Shown: positions 6,967 to 15,472, numbered from the stretch's first letter. The stretch: 21,990 nucleotides of DNA from CAZFCK01 sp964517355 (GCA_964517355.1 CAZFCK010000059.1:1-21990), one strand, 5' to 3'. The notes: a model not told the origin generated them from the letters alone. Numbers and translations: made by a program.

Positions 6967-8838
6967 TCAGGGTGACTCTCTTTGTAGTATTTTGACTAGC
7001 GATTCTATCTTATAAGGTTTTGCAATGAATTGGTTAATACCACATTTGTTGTAAATTCTTCTATCTTCGGGTGTTGCGTGTGCGGTGACTGCAATAATGC
7101 GAGTCGTTGAATTCAGGCAATCTTCTTTTCTTATAGATTTGGCCACCATAGTTCCGTCGATGTCAGGTAGCTGAATATCCAGCAGAATCGTACCGTACTT
7201 TCGTTGATATACTTTATCTAAGGCATTTTGCCCCAACGCGACACTTTCCACCTCAAAACCAAGCTTCGTGATAATTCTTTCCAAGTAAAGTCGACTATAT
7301 TCGTCGTCTTCAACAACAAGAAGAGGCTGCTTACCGCTTGGGCTGGCTTCCGACAGGTCATGAGAGGCAGAAGGCAATTTGATGGAAACAATCGCCCCAC
7401 CACTCGGTGTTCGGTCAACAAACAGATTTCCTCCCAATCCTTCGACTATTGGACCAACCGTTGCAAGCATCCAGGAGGGTACTCCTTTTTGCTTATGACG
7501 AGTAGCAGGATAGAAGAATTCTTTGCTAAGTGAAGAAGTTATTTTCGTTGAAGAAAAAGTCAGGATCAACAGTCCGGTGTCGCTTAAGTAGTCAACCGTC
7601 AAGAGGATGCTCCCCCAGGGGGTATCTTGCATGAGGTAGGCCGCGATGGGGTGAACAATCTGCTGAAGCCGTTGGTGGTCAACGACAACGGTAGGAGGCA
7701 AATCAGGCGACAGCTCAAGGCTTAGACAACTCTTTGACTCTTTTTGAATGTCGGAGATTAGACTTTGAAAAAAAGACCTTGGTTCAATGTCGTCCATTTG
7801 TGCAGAGAGGCCTGATTCGATTTCAAAAAAGTCATTCATATTATTGATGGCTGCCGAAATATGGCTCAGTATACTTGACGAAGAATCGTTCTTGTCTTCA
7901 CTCTCGATAGCAAGTTTGTTGATGAGAGAGCGCAATGCATATGCACTCTCTTTAAGGTACATCTTCTGAATTTCTTTTTGGCGTGAGATATCAAGATTGA
8001 CTTCACGAAGCTCTGCTTCAAGGAGTTTACGTTTAGCGATTTCTTTCTTAAGTTTTTGGATCCCCAAGCTCAACTGCTCTGTTTGGTTTTCAACAGTGCC
8101 GCTCAACGCCAAATGCGCCTGTTTTAATTCCTCTCTAGACAAAACTTCTCTCGTCACATCTTGGATAAGACCTAAACGAACTAACGAGTTAGAACCGAAT
8201 GGTCTTTCACTGTCTCCCCAAATCTTTATGTATCTTGGTCCTTTTTCGACGGATTGCAATTGCAGCTCACACTCATAGGGTTTTAGCTCAAGGGAGGACT
8301 CTTTTTCTAATGATGAAAACAACTTTAGGCTGGGAGAGGATAAAGCGCCTTTAAGCGACTCCATGCTCGGTAGCGCCCCTTGCGGCAGTAGCAAAATTTC
8401 AGGTGTAAGCTTTGACCAAGCCGAGTGCTCGGGGTCTTCTTCAAAGTGGAAAAAGCCTATCATTGCCAAATTATAGAGGTGACTGATCCTGGATTGCCTT
8501 TGCTTAAAGTCATGATCCGCTTCAATCACATCTTCAGGCATGTTTTTCATATCACGGACTAGACGCGCGAAAATTCGAGGGCGCTTCTGGATAATGTTTA
8601 AAACATCGCTGGACACTTTTCCTCCAAGAGCGAGCAGATAGTCAGGGTCTTCCCGCAGAAGTTCAGCTAAGGCTAAAATTTTCTCTTCGGAAAGTTTGGT
8701 CGCGACCCCGCGTTCGATTTTACTCAAGTACGATTGTTCTATGCCGATCTTTTTGGAGATCTGCAGTTGTGAGAATGAACGGTCACATTTGAGCAATTCT
8801 TCTCTTTTTTTTCTTATAAATGCGCCTAGTTGTTCCAT
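6967..8838 (-). CDS. XRE-HTH / PAS / degenerate histidine kinase / receiver protein
   Basis: 623 residues from ATG 8838 (MEQLGAFIRKKREEL). A GTG at 8889 is in frame, but it lacks a ribosome binding site and the XRE domain begins at the ATG, which has AAAGGA 13 bases upstream. Order: XRE HTH about 3-70 (SQLQISKKIGIEQSYLSKIE), PAS about 116-235 ending in a DVTRE PAC motif, coiled coil about 240-295, HisKA-like helix, HATPase-like region, receiver about 505-620. Aligned to its neighbours' [10 protein letters not shown] box, this protein has YLKESAYALR, so the phospho-acceptor His is Tyr300. The N-box Asn, the DxGxG motif and the GxGLGL lid motif are also missing. The receiver is complete (Asp511/Asp512, Asp554, Thr585, Lys607). 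It is probably a phosphorylated DNA-binding regulator with a pseudokinase dimerisation/sensor core. It converges on the 1627 kinase with an 18-bp gap. Confidence 0.85.
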   Translation of the reverse strand: MEQLGAFIRKKREELLKCDRSFSQLQISKKIGIEQSYLSKIERGVATKLSEEKILALAELLREDPDYLLALGGKVSSDVLNIIQKRPRIFARLVRDMKNMPEDVIEADHDFKQRQSRISHLYNLAMIGFFHFEEDPEHSAWSKLTPEILLLPQGALPSMESLKGALSSPSLKLFSSLEKESSLELKPYECELQLQSVEKGPRYIKIWGDSERPFGSNSLVRLGLIQDVTREVLSREELKQAHLALSGTVENQTEQLSLGIQKLKKEIAKRKLLEAELREVNLDISRQKEIQKMYLKESAYALRSLINKLAIESEDKNDSSSSILSHISAAINNMNDFFEIESGLSAQMDDIEPRSFFQSLISDIQKESKSCLSLELSPDLPPTVVVDHQRLQQIVHPIAAYLMQDTPWGSILLTVDYLSDTGLLILTFSSTKITSSLSKEFFYPATRHKQKGVPSWMLATVGPIVEGLGGNLFVDRTPSGGAIVSIKLPSASHDLSEASPSGKQPLLVVEDDEYSRLYLERIITKLGFEVESVALGQNALDKVYQRKYGTILLDIQLPDIDGTMVAKSIRKEDCLNSTTRIIAVTAHATPEDRRIYNKCGINQFIAKPYKIESLVKILQRESP

Positions 8839-9186
8839 GGCGGCAATATTATCCTTTACCCTGATCTGAGCGAACCACCAGCCTGACACTAAATAATGTC
8901 TCGCGTATCATCTCGTTTTTGTTTGCGATCATATCCAATGTCCCACCTCAATCGAAAGACCCATCTGGTGGAGGGCTGGATGTCCAAACGCAAAAACAGC
9001 AAAGCAAAATTCGTCGACGATGTACAGGTCACGAACGATTGCCAGACGGGGCTGGAGGCTCAATCTCCTCGTCCGATGCTTACGCGGCATTGACCTTTTC
9101 CCGCACATCGACCGTTTCGACGGTTACGTTGCGTTTGTAAAAGCCCGTTGATAGAGCAGCTAACCTCCTTCGTAAAGACTTGAATG
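8839..9186. other. Gap with debris: IS3 OrfA-like start and orphan coding tail
   Basis: No intact gene is supported. On the plus strand, ATG 8980 with GGAGG six bases upstream opens MSKRKNSKAKF, which matches the usual first residues of IS3-family OrfA, but the frame (to 9093) then loses all similarity. On the minus strand a frame ending with TAA at 9080-9082 reads TGFYKRNVTVETVDVREKVN; it looks like the natural C terminus of a deleted gene that followed cheW. A 5-bp stem with a TTCG loop lies at 9111-9124 without a T-tract. Sequences near 8890-8900 could hold a -10 element for the minus-strand regulator, but this is not certain. Confidence 0.35.
9164..9170 (-). promoter_or_regulatory. Orphan strong Shine-Dalgarno sequence downstream of cheW
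   Basis: On the minus strand AAGGAGG occurs about 17 bases after the cheW stop. No ATG, GTG or TTG follows within 15 bases. It probably once served a third gene of this operon whose 5' end has been deleted. Confidence 0.4.
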
Positions 9187-9675
9187 TCAAAAGCCATGCA
9201 TGCCTGTAATTTCCCCGGCATTTATAAGCTTCTTCATGTCAAGCAATATAAGCAGCCTGTCTTTGAGCTTACCGACTCCGCTGATGTACTCAGAGTCTAT
9301 GTCAGCCACTACCGGAGGGGGCGGCTCAACGGTGTCATTGCGAATGCGCAATACCTCGGATACATTGTCGACAATAAAGCCTATTCGTGCATTGCTGAAC
9401 TCGATGACGATTATTCTGGTTTGACTGCTGGCGTCCTTCGAAATCATGGAAAACCGCCTGCGCAAATCAATCACAGGGATAACCGTTCCTCTGAGGTTGA
9501 TTACACCTTCAACATACGATGGAGAATTCGGCACTGCAGTAATCTGCAACGGACGGATAATCTCTTTCACCAGTAAAATATCCACTCCAAATTCTTCATC
9601 TCCCAACATGAACGTTACCAACTGAAGCTCTTCGACATCAATATTTCCCGTAATCTTCTGGTTTTTATGATTCAT
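9187..9675 (-). CDS. cheW: Chemotaxis coupling protein CheW (first copy)
   Basis: 162 residues. The frame extends upstream to an ATG at 9714, but ATG 9675 has AAGGA seven bases upstream and begins a normal CheW. It shows the CheW SH3-like fold signature: LQLVTFMLGDEEFGVDILLV near residue 18, then VKEIIRP, YVEGVINLRGTVIPVIDLRR around residue 55, IGFIVDNVSEVLRI and a C-terminal ISGVGKLKDRLLILLDM. Family members bridge MCP signalling tips and the kinase CheA at the inner face of the membrane. It lies downstream of the 10049 MCP on the same strand, separated by a 373-bp stretch holding a broken small gene. No CheA gene is present, so it would join a kinase encoded elsewhere. Confidence in the family is high. 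Confidence 0.93.
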   Translation of the reverse strand: MNHKNQKITGNIDVEELQLVTFMLGDEEFGVDILLVKEIIRPLQITAVPNSPSYVEGVINLRGTVIPVIDLRRRFSMISKDASSQTRIIVIEFSNARIGFIVDNVSEVLRIRNDTVEPPPPVVADIDSEYISGVGKLKDRLLILLDMKKLINAGEITGMHGF

Positions 9676-9903
9676 GATTCCATCCTTTGAGTTCCGCATT
9701 GCCGTAGTTGTCAAGAGATTCCAGTAGGGTACGCTCTTTCTTGGGCTCTTCTATAAGTAAGATATTGTCTGGGGGGCCATGGCGCCATCCCGCATGGCGA
9801 TGTGTCTGACAATCTCGTCCAGCTTCCCCTCCTTGGTTGATAACATCTGGAGCAATATGTCTTGAGGACTGTCGAGCAAGCAAATTTTGCTAGATCCCCG
9901 AAT
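9665..9903 (-). pseudogene. Frameshifted small gene overlapping the start of cheW
   Basis: Two minus-strand frames join across a run of six C (plus-strand GGGGGG at 9771-9776). The first, from 9903, reads LLDSPQDILLQMLSTKEGKL, then DEIVRHIAMRDGAMAP, and meets a stop at 9751-9753. The second reads NILLIEEPKKERTLLESL, then DNYGNAELKGWNHES, and stops at 9665-9667, overlapping the cheW start. One extra C in the run fuses them into a continuous protein of about 79 residues. This fits a real gene between MCP and cheW broken by a single-base slip, or by a sequencing error. Its N terminus is also unclear, because a TGA lies at 9904-9906. I do not recognise the family. Confidence 0.4.
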
Positions 9904-9942
9904 TCACGAGCACTCTATCAACTACATGAGATAAAAAGTTTT

Positions 9943-10014
9943 TTATTGAATTCCATGGACAGAACCTTTCATGTCATTGAACCGCATTTGGATAACATGA
10001 CAATGCCCGTGCAT
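9943..10014 (-). CDS. Possible 23-residue micropeptide or remnant start
   Basis: ATG 10014 sits six bases after GGAGG (plus-strand CCTCC at 10021-10025), 34 bp downstream of the MCP stop. The frame reads MHGHCHVIQMRFNDMKGSVH and ends with TAA at 9943-9945. The strong ribosome binding site suggests a start that is or was used. The short length and later stops suggest it is the 5' remnant of the broken gene that precedes cheW. Confidence 0.25.
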   Translation of the reverse strand: MHGHCHVIQMRFNDMKGSVHGIQ

Positions 10015-10048
10015 TCGCATCCTCCTGCAGCCGGCCTTATGCTCCGGA

Positions 10049-12484
10049 TTAACTGCCGCTCTTCATCTGGTCGATGAGACTCTTGAGAATTTGCGACTGT
10101 TTGGACAATTCGCTAACTGCCGCTGAAGATTGTCGCATGGCTTCTGCGTTTTCGTTCGATATTCCAGCGATTTGCTCAACAGAGCGGTTGATCTGCTCAC
10201 TGGCAGCGGACTGCTCTTCAGAGGAAGTGGCAATGGAGCGAACCTGGTCCGAAGCTTGGTCGATCATTTGCACGATCTCGTTGAGGGCCTCGCCTGACTG
10301 ATTCGCAAGTTCCGTGACCGAATTGATCTCTTTGACTGCATTTTCTACATTGGCGATGTTTCTTGAGGTCATTTGCTGGATATCGCGGATGGCGTCCCCA
10401 ACTTGTTTGGTGGCGGCCATAGTCTTCTCAGCCAGTTTTCTTACCTCGTCAGCTACCACAGCGAAGCCCCTGCCCGCCTCACCTGCCCGGGCAGCCTCGA
10501 TTGCCGCATTGAGCGCGAGGAGGTTGGTCTGGTCAGCGATGTCGGAGATCACGTTCATGACCTGGCCGATATCATCTGCCTGTTTGCCAAGGGACGTGAC
10601 ATCCTTTTTGAGCTCCAGGGCCGTACTTTGGAGGCTCTTGGTGCCGTTGACAACATTATGCACAATACCAGCTCCACTTTGGGCCTTTTGCCTGGCTTCC
10701 TGTGAGACTTCAGAGGCATTGGAGGCGTTCTTTGCGACTTCCAGGACAGTGGCGTTCATCTGCTCCATGGCAGTGGCGGTCTCACTGGTTTGTTGGGACT
10801 GCATCTCGGATCCCCTGCTGGATTGCTCAATTTGGGCGGATAGTTCCTCAGAAGCAGAAGTAATGACCTCAACGACGCCTTCCAACTCTTCTGCGGCCTG
10901 GGTGATGCCGTCCTTGAGCGCCTGTTCGGCCTTGCGCTTAAGTTCGTTGGCTTCAGTGATGTCTTGAATGACTTCTACATGGCCTATTTTGTTGCGATTT
11001 TTATCGTAGATAAATGAGGCGTCGACCATAAATTCCTTGCCAGGGAATTGCGGCTGGGTGAAATATGAGCGCCCCTGTCCTCTGCCCCGCTCGGCGCAAC
11101 GAATTCCACAGTCGTCAGTGTTGCAGATATTGGCGTTCCAGTTGCTGCAATGCTTGCCGATCATATCTGATGCCTGGACCTTGGCGAGGTCTTCCACTGC
11201 CGTGTTCAGAAAGGTCCAGTTCATGTTGCTATCGGTGACAGAGACCGGAAAGGGGATGGCGTTTAGGATATTCTCGTACCAATAGGACTTTTCCTTCAAA
11301 TTTTCGACCATTTTTTGAATTACGCCGGCCAGGATGCCGATCTCATCACCTCGGTCGATCCCGCTGGTGATATCAAGATTTCCAGTACTAACGGCTTCAG
11401 CGTAGCTTACCAATTTACGTATTGGGGCAGTGATCTGACGAGAAAAGAATATCGCCGCCAAAATTGCCACCACGGACACACCCAGGCCGAGATAAATCGA
11501 AAAAAGGACCAGTGCGCGTGCTTTTTCGAAGACCTTGTCCTTGTGCATATTAATCATGAAACACCAAGGAGTCTTGGCGTTGCCGAACCATATGGGAACG
11601 AAAGCCTTAAGAATCGTCGCTCCCCGTTCCTTGTCTGCTTCGATTTCCCGAAACGCCTCACCGGCGGCAATATTTTGCAAGGCCTTGCGCCGTAGTTCTG
11701 AATCGCCGTAATCGGAAAATCGTTTTCCTATCCTTTCCGTCTTGGGATTGGCAGCAATGATGCCCCCATGGGACAACAAGGTGGCCCATCCTGTTTCGTA
11801 AGGCCGAACGGACGCGACGAGCTTGTTGATGGTGGCCAGATCTATGTCTATGCCGACCACTCCCAATACCTTTGTTCCGGCTCTGTCATGAATTGGGACG
11901 GCAACGGATGTCATGAGTATCTTTTTCCCGCCGACCTCGTACTCATAGGGCTCAAGGATGGTTTCCTGGCCGCTGTTTCGTGCCAATAAGTAGTAATCCC
12001 CTGGGCCAGCCTGGCTGTAATCAGCCAAGGCATCGAGAGAAATTTGGCCGTCATGGCGAAACCAATAGGGGATGAAGCGGCCAGTTGCATCGTGGCCATC
12101 GGCATTTTTGAATGCCATATCCCGGCCATCGAATGCGTCAGGCTCCCAGCAGGTCCACACGCCAAGAAACTCGGGATTTTGATTTAAAACGCCGCGTAAA
12201 ATGGCATTGGCCTGGTCACGGCCAAGTTCAAAACTTGCCTGTATATCCTTTGCCGTTTCGAAGACCTGAGCCAATGTTCGAGCCGAGTCCAGGGCCACTT
12301 CCATATAGGCGTCAATATCGTTGGCATAGCGGTAGGCCATTTCCTCAGCCCTGAGCATGGCCTCCTCACCGACCATTTGCTGGGTGGTGTAAGACTGAAC
12401 TGCGACAATGGCGGTGATGGCCAGCACGACCAAGCCTACCATGGCAAAAGGCAACATAAGTGATAGTTTTACATTTTTGAGCAT
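10049..12484 (-). CDS. Methyl-accepting chemotaxis protein: dCache, HAMP, Cys-bearing PAS, MCP signalling domain
   Basis: 811 residues from ATG 12484, with GAGGGG nine bases upstream; the in-frame ATG at 12493 is too close to that site. Transmembrane helix about 8-30, periplasmic dCache_1 sensor about 42-322 ([34 protein letters not shown]), second transmembrane helix about 325-348, HAMP about 350-402, cytoplasmic PAS about 405-512, signalling domain about 527-807. The hairpin tip [20 protein letters not shown] is intact. The PAS holds four Cys (446, 454, 459, 463) in HC-x7-CNTDDC-x3-C spacing, suggesting a metal, heme or redox site. From tip Glu669 to the end is 142 residues, which suggests the longer, 40-heptad-like class. 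It is upstream of, and co-oriented with, cheW at 9187. No CheR-docking pentapeptide is seen at the C terminus. The gene is G/C-richer than the flanking kinases. Confidence 0.93.
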   Translation of the reverse strand: MLKNVKLSLMLPFAMVGLVVLAITAIVAVQSYTTQQMVGEEAMLRAEEMAYRYANDIDAYMEVALDSARTLAQVFETAKDIQASFELGRDQANAILRGVLNQNPEFLGVWTCWEPDAFDGRDMAFKNADGHDATGRFIPYWFRHDGQISLDALADYSQAGPGDYYLLARNSGQETILEPYEYEVGGKKILMTSVAVPIHDRAGTKVLGVVGIDIDLATINKLVASVRPYETGWATLLSHGGIIAANPKTERIGKRFSDYGDSELRRKALQNIAAGEAFREIEADKERGATILKAFVPIWFGNAKTPWCFMINMHKDKVFEKARALVLFSIYLGLGVSVVAILAAIFFSRQITAPIRKLVSYAEAVSTGNLDITSGIDRGDEIGILAGVIQKMVENLKEKSYWYENILNAIPFPVSVTDSNMNWTFLNTAVEDLAKVQASDMIGKHCSNWNANICNTDDCGIRCAERGRGQGRSYFTQPQFPGKEFMVDASFIYDKNRNKIGHVEVIQDITEANELKRKAEQALKDGITQAAEELEGVVEVITSASEELSAQIEQSSRGSEMQSQQTSETATAMEQMNATVLEVAKNASNASEVSQEARQKAQSGAGIVHNVVNGTKSLQSTALELKKDVTSLGKQADDIGQVMNVISDIADQTNLLALNAAIEAARAGEAGRGFAVVADEVRKLAEKTMAATKQVGDAIRDIQQMTSRNIANVENAVKEINSVTELANQSGEALNEIVQMIDQASDQVRSIATSSEEQSAASEQINRSVEQIAGISNENAEAMRQSSAAVSELSKQSQILKSLIDQMKSGS

Positions 12485-12541
12485 TTGCCTCATCCCCTCC
12501 CAGTTAATTAATCATAACTACGCCATTGATCAGGGCCTGTT

Positions 12542-12673
12542 TCAAAAAAATCTCAACCAAATTAACCATGCGGCAATGAAGATCAGAGCCAAGAGGATTA
12601 TTTTCAACTTATCATAACGAGTGGCAATGTGACGGATTTCCAGAATGTTGCAGCATAACCATTCAACACCCAG
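12542..12673 (-). pseudogene. C-terminal tail of an IS5-family transposase
   Basis: The minus-strand frame down to TGA 12542-12544 reads ILEIRHIATRYDKLKIILLA, then LIFIAAWLIWLRFF. The block R-[RH]-[IV]-ATRYDKL followed by a hydrophobic tail ending WLR is the normal C terminus of IS5-family (IS427-like) transposases. The 5' end is lost at a stop at 12674-12676, and no DDE residues remain. Just beyond the stop, CAGGGCCTGTTTC looks like the terminal inverted repeat. The fragment's end lies only about 50 bp upstream of the MCP start at 12484. Confidence 0.65.
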
Positions 12674-12716
12674 TCACGTTTTTCGCTGCCTCTCTGGCGC
12701 CTGCGGTATGTTGGTG

Positions 12717-12734
12717 GGCTCACACATGTGAGCC
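12717..12734. repeat. Hairpin GGCTCACA-CA-TGTGAGCC
   Basis: Perfect 8-bp stem with a 2-base loop, too short to fold tightly without distortion, next to the IS5 remnant. It shares TGTGAGCCG with the inner hairpin at 729-747. No T-tract follows, so a terminator role is not supported. Confidence 0.4.
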
Positions 12735-13427
12735 GCCAGGCATTATGGATTCCAAGTCCGCCTCACTGCATAACTCATCCTATAAGGGAACCCCATTCTT
12801 TGGACTTGGACCACGCATTGAGGCGTTATCATTCGGTCTGCCAAGGCTCCAATTCCTCGGATAAATCGCGCCAGGGCGCCCCTGTTCGTAATATTCAGAT
12901 GACTTCATTCAAGATAAGGCGCGAATCTGTTGAAGGTTTCCCTCTGGGATGATTGCGCACCGGACGGACACGGCGTTCAAGTCAGTCAAGTCGTTCCCGA
13001 CAACGCTACGTCGTCGCGTGATGGGTGTCGCCGCAAAAGATGGCGTGCACGCTGACAAAACAGTGTTCCAGGTCACGGCTACCGCCATGGAGTCGTTGCG
13101 TTTCAAAGAGCTATGGGGGCGATGTCTGTGCGCTCCACGTTTTATGTGGAAATGAATATCTGACGCGCTCGCGTGAAATATCTCACGGGCGAAGTGCGTC
13201 CTCTGAAGGGAAAAGGGCTGACCCGTCATCGTCAGACCGTTTCAGCCTCCCATCCGCCAAATTCCGCCTGGTCTCCGCTCCTTTTCGCGCTTGATGCGTC
13301 GGTTTTTATTCGAGACCGGCCTCATAGTTCTTGGACCGCAGGATTTAAGTTTACCAACTTCAGAAAATGTGTCAATGTCTTAGTATTCCTAGGTACTATT
13401 TAGCTATAACTCAGTTGGAGGGGGTTG
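12735..13427. other. About 690-bp gap before the second MCP, no recognisable gene
   Basis: Several 65-105 codon frames cross this segment on both strands, but none has a recognisable motif or a convincing ribosome binding site. A separated inverted repeat is present: TCCAAGTCC at 12751-12759 and GGACTTGGA at 12802-12810. The final ~50 bases turn A/T-rich (TACTATTTAGCTATAAC near 13394-13410) and probably hold the promoter and leader of the MCP at 13428. I could not define -35/-10 boxes or a FliA site. Confidence 0.35.
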
Positions 13428-15464
13428 ATGAACAACTTGAAATTGATGGTCAAACTGCTTGGTGGGTTTGTCTTTGTGGCCATAATCACCTTGACAGTTG
13501 GCATTGTGGGATGGTTCGGCATCAGCGGTGTAAGCAAAAGTGTCATAGAAATCGGCGAGGTTCGGCTCCCGTCCATCTATAGCCTAGCTATCGTTGAAAA
13601 GGAGCTGGAAAGCATTCGAGTTGCACAGAGAACCATGCTTAATCCGAGCCTTACAGCTGATGAAAGGGTTCGCCAAGCTCAGCTGATTGAGGAAGCAAGG
13701 GGCAGGTACAAAGACGCATGGGACACGTATGCTCCGCTGCCACAAACAAAAGAAGAGGCCGAAGTCTGGGATAAATTTGTTCCTGCCGTTAAGGAATGGG
13801 GCGAGGTCAACAATCGCTTTATGGAGCTTCAACACAAATTGACTGAAAACGGCATATTAAATCCCACGGATTTGCGTAAACTCTTGGAAGGTTTCAGAGG
13901 TGACCATTACAAGATGTTGATGCAAGTCGCTGAAGCCATACAATTCAAGGAGCTTTTCGACGGAGGTGAAGATCCTGCTCAGTGCGCGTTTGGAAAGTGG
14001 ATGGCGGAAATTCAGATAGCCAATCCTGAATTCAAAAGAATAATTTCAGAGGTAAAGACCCCACACGCGCAATTTCATTATACCGTTGCGGAAATCAAAA
14101 GAATGGTCACTGCAGGCGATAGCTATGGTGCATGGGAAACTTATAAAAGCAAGCTGATACCATATGCTGACGCTGTTTTTGATCGATTGAGAGAACTGCG
14201 CAACTTGGCTGGGCAAGCCGAATCGATGTATGCTGAAATGAATGACCTGGCCATGGTTCAAGCGAGAGAAAAGCAAAAGATGGCTCTGGGCTATTTATCG
14301 CGCATTATTGAAATCAACGAAAACGTTGCAGAGCAAGCAAAACAGGATGCCAAAGATGAAGCTTCCAGAGCATCTATCATTTCAATATCATTTATGGTTG
14401 CAGGATCTGTATTGGCGTTGCTTTTGGGATACATTTTATCTAAATCTATAACTGGTCCCGTCATGAAGGGGGTCTCTTTTGCGAAAAAACTGTCGGAAGG
14501 CGATTTGACTGAAACAGTCGATGTCTACCAGAAGGACGAAATCGGTGTTTTGGCAGAGGCCCTGAGGAATATGAAGGACAAGCTTACAGAAGTGGTTTCT
14601 GACGTCCAGTCTGCAACGGACAACGTTGCGACTGGCAGTGAAGAGCTTTCTGCATCCTCTGAGTCTTTGTCGCAAGGCGCGACAGAACAGGCCGCATCTA
14701 TCGAAGAGGTATCTTCATCAATGGAGCAGATGGCGGCCAATATTAGCCAAAATGCCGAAAATGCGAAAGAAACTAATGCGTTGGCGACCAAGGCCGCTGC
14801 TGATGCCAGAGAAAGCGGCAATGCAGTCGTTCAAACCGTTGACGCAATGAAAAGTATTGCGGAAAAAATATCCATCATTGAGGAAATTGCGCGTCAAACC
14901 AATCTTCTCGCCCTCAACGCCGCAATCGAAGCAGCGCGGGCTGGTGAGCATGGAAAGGGGTTTGCCGTAGTCGCCTCGGAAGTCCGCAAATTGGCTGAGC
15001 GTTCTGGCACTGCTGCTGCTGAAATCAGCGAATTGTCATCTTCGAGCGTTGAAGTGGCAGAAAAGGCTGGAACCATGCTCCAAGCTTTGGTCCCAGATAT
15101 CGAGAAAACCGCATCCTTGGTTCAGGAAATAACTGCTGCGAGCAACGAACAGAACTCTGGAGCGGTTCAAATAAACCAAGCTATCGCACAACTCGACACT
15201 GTCATCCAGCAAAACGCTTCTGCCTCTGAAGAAATGGCCTCAACAAGTGAAGAGCTTTCCAGTCAGGCACAGCACCTTCAAATGACGATGTCCTTCTTCA
15301 AAGTCAGCAATAATAAGCAAGTCCGCTCCCGACGTGTGACCGCAACCACAAAGAAGCCTGCAGCGCTCCCGAGTGCGTTTGCCGCTGCACGCCCCAGAGC
15401 TAAGGCTTTAGATGTAGATGTGCACTTGGAAGATGGCCACGATCGGGACTTTGAGCGTTTCTAG
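13428..15464 (+). CDS. Methyl-accepting chemotaxis protein with CZB zinc-binding signature in the periplasmic region
   Basis: 678 residues from ATG 13428, with GGAGG six bases upstream; an in-frame TTG just before is not needed. Transmembrane helix about 10-32, four-helix-type sensor about 35-310, second transmembrane helix about 314-337, HAMP about 338-392, signalling domain about 400-622. The tip [20 protein letters not shown] is intact. Inside the sensor lies a CZB-like signature: His160 (FRGDHYKM), Cys186 (QCAFGKWM) and His213/His217 (PHAQFH), giving the 3-His/1-Cys zinc set. Tip Glu507 to the end of the helices at 622 is about 115 residues, a shorter hairpin class than the other MCP. A flexible Lys/Ala-rich tail ends in DFERF, which matches the x-aromatic-x-x-aromatic pattern of CheR-tethering pentapeptides. 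cheW follows after eight bases. Confidence 0.93.
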   Translation: MNNLKLMVKLLGGFVFVAIITLTVGIVGWFGISGVSKSVIEIGEVRLPSIYSLAIVEKELESIRVAQRTMLNPSLTADERVRQAQLIEEARGRYKDAWDTYAPLPQTKEEAEVWDKFVPAVKEWGEVNNRFMELQHKLTENGILNPTDLRKLLEGFRGDHYKMLMQVAEAIQFKELFDGGEDPAQCAFGKWMAEIQIANPEFKRIISEVKTPHAQFHYTVAEIKRMVTAGDSYGAWETYKSKLIPYADAVFDRLRELRNLAGQAESMYAEMNDLAMVQAREKQKMALGYLSRIIEINENVAEQAKQDAKDEASRASIISISFMVAGSVLALLLGYILSKSITGPVMKGVSFAKKLSEGDLTETVDVYQKDEIGVLAEALRNMKDKLTEVVSDVQSATDNVATGSEELSASSESLSQGATEQAASIEEVSSSMEQMAANISQNAENAKETNALATKAAADARESGNAVVQTVDAMKSIAEKISIIEEIARQTNLLALNAAIEAARAGEHGKGFAVVASEVRKLAERSGTAAAEISELSSSSVEVAEKAGTMLQALVPDIEKTASLVQEITAASNEQNSGAVQINQAIAQLDTVIQQNASASEEMASTSEELSSQAQHLQMTMSFFKVSNNKQVRSRRVTATTKKPAALPSAFAAARPRAKALDVDVHLEDGHDRDFERF

Positions 15465-15471
15465 GGGGGGG
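15464..15471 (+). promoter_or_regulatory. G8 tract serving as ribosome binding site of the second cheW
   Basis: Eight G run from the last base of the MCP stop codon to one base before the cheW ATG at 15473 (T at 15472). It is the only purine-rich site available for cheW, and the run is slippage-prone. Length change would alter spacing, not frame. Termination-coupled initiation is likely. Confidence 0.5.
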
Positions 15472-15472
15472 T

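Noticed and set aside
8839..8889. 17-residue N-terminal extension of the HTH regulator from GTG 8889
   Set aside because: No ribosome binding site before the GTG, the sequence is not conserved-looking, and the XRE domain starts at ATG 8838.
9111..9124. ACCGT-TTCG-ACGGT stem as a cheW terminator
   Set aside because: Only 5 bp and no T-tract on the minus strand.
9184..9576. 130-codon plus-strand frame
   Set aside because: Antisense to cheW, which has all family motifs.
10314..10967. 217-codon plus-strand frame
   Set aside because: It is antisense to the MCP signalling domain, which is unmistakable on the other strand; its Ser/Ala/Leu-rich product is the usual shadow of that coiled coil.
12909..13294. 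Overlapping frames of 68-106 codons on both strands before the CZB MCP
   Set aside because: None has a recognisable motif or start signal, and they contradict each other; treated as non-coding debris.
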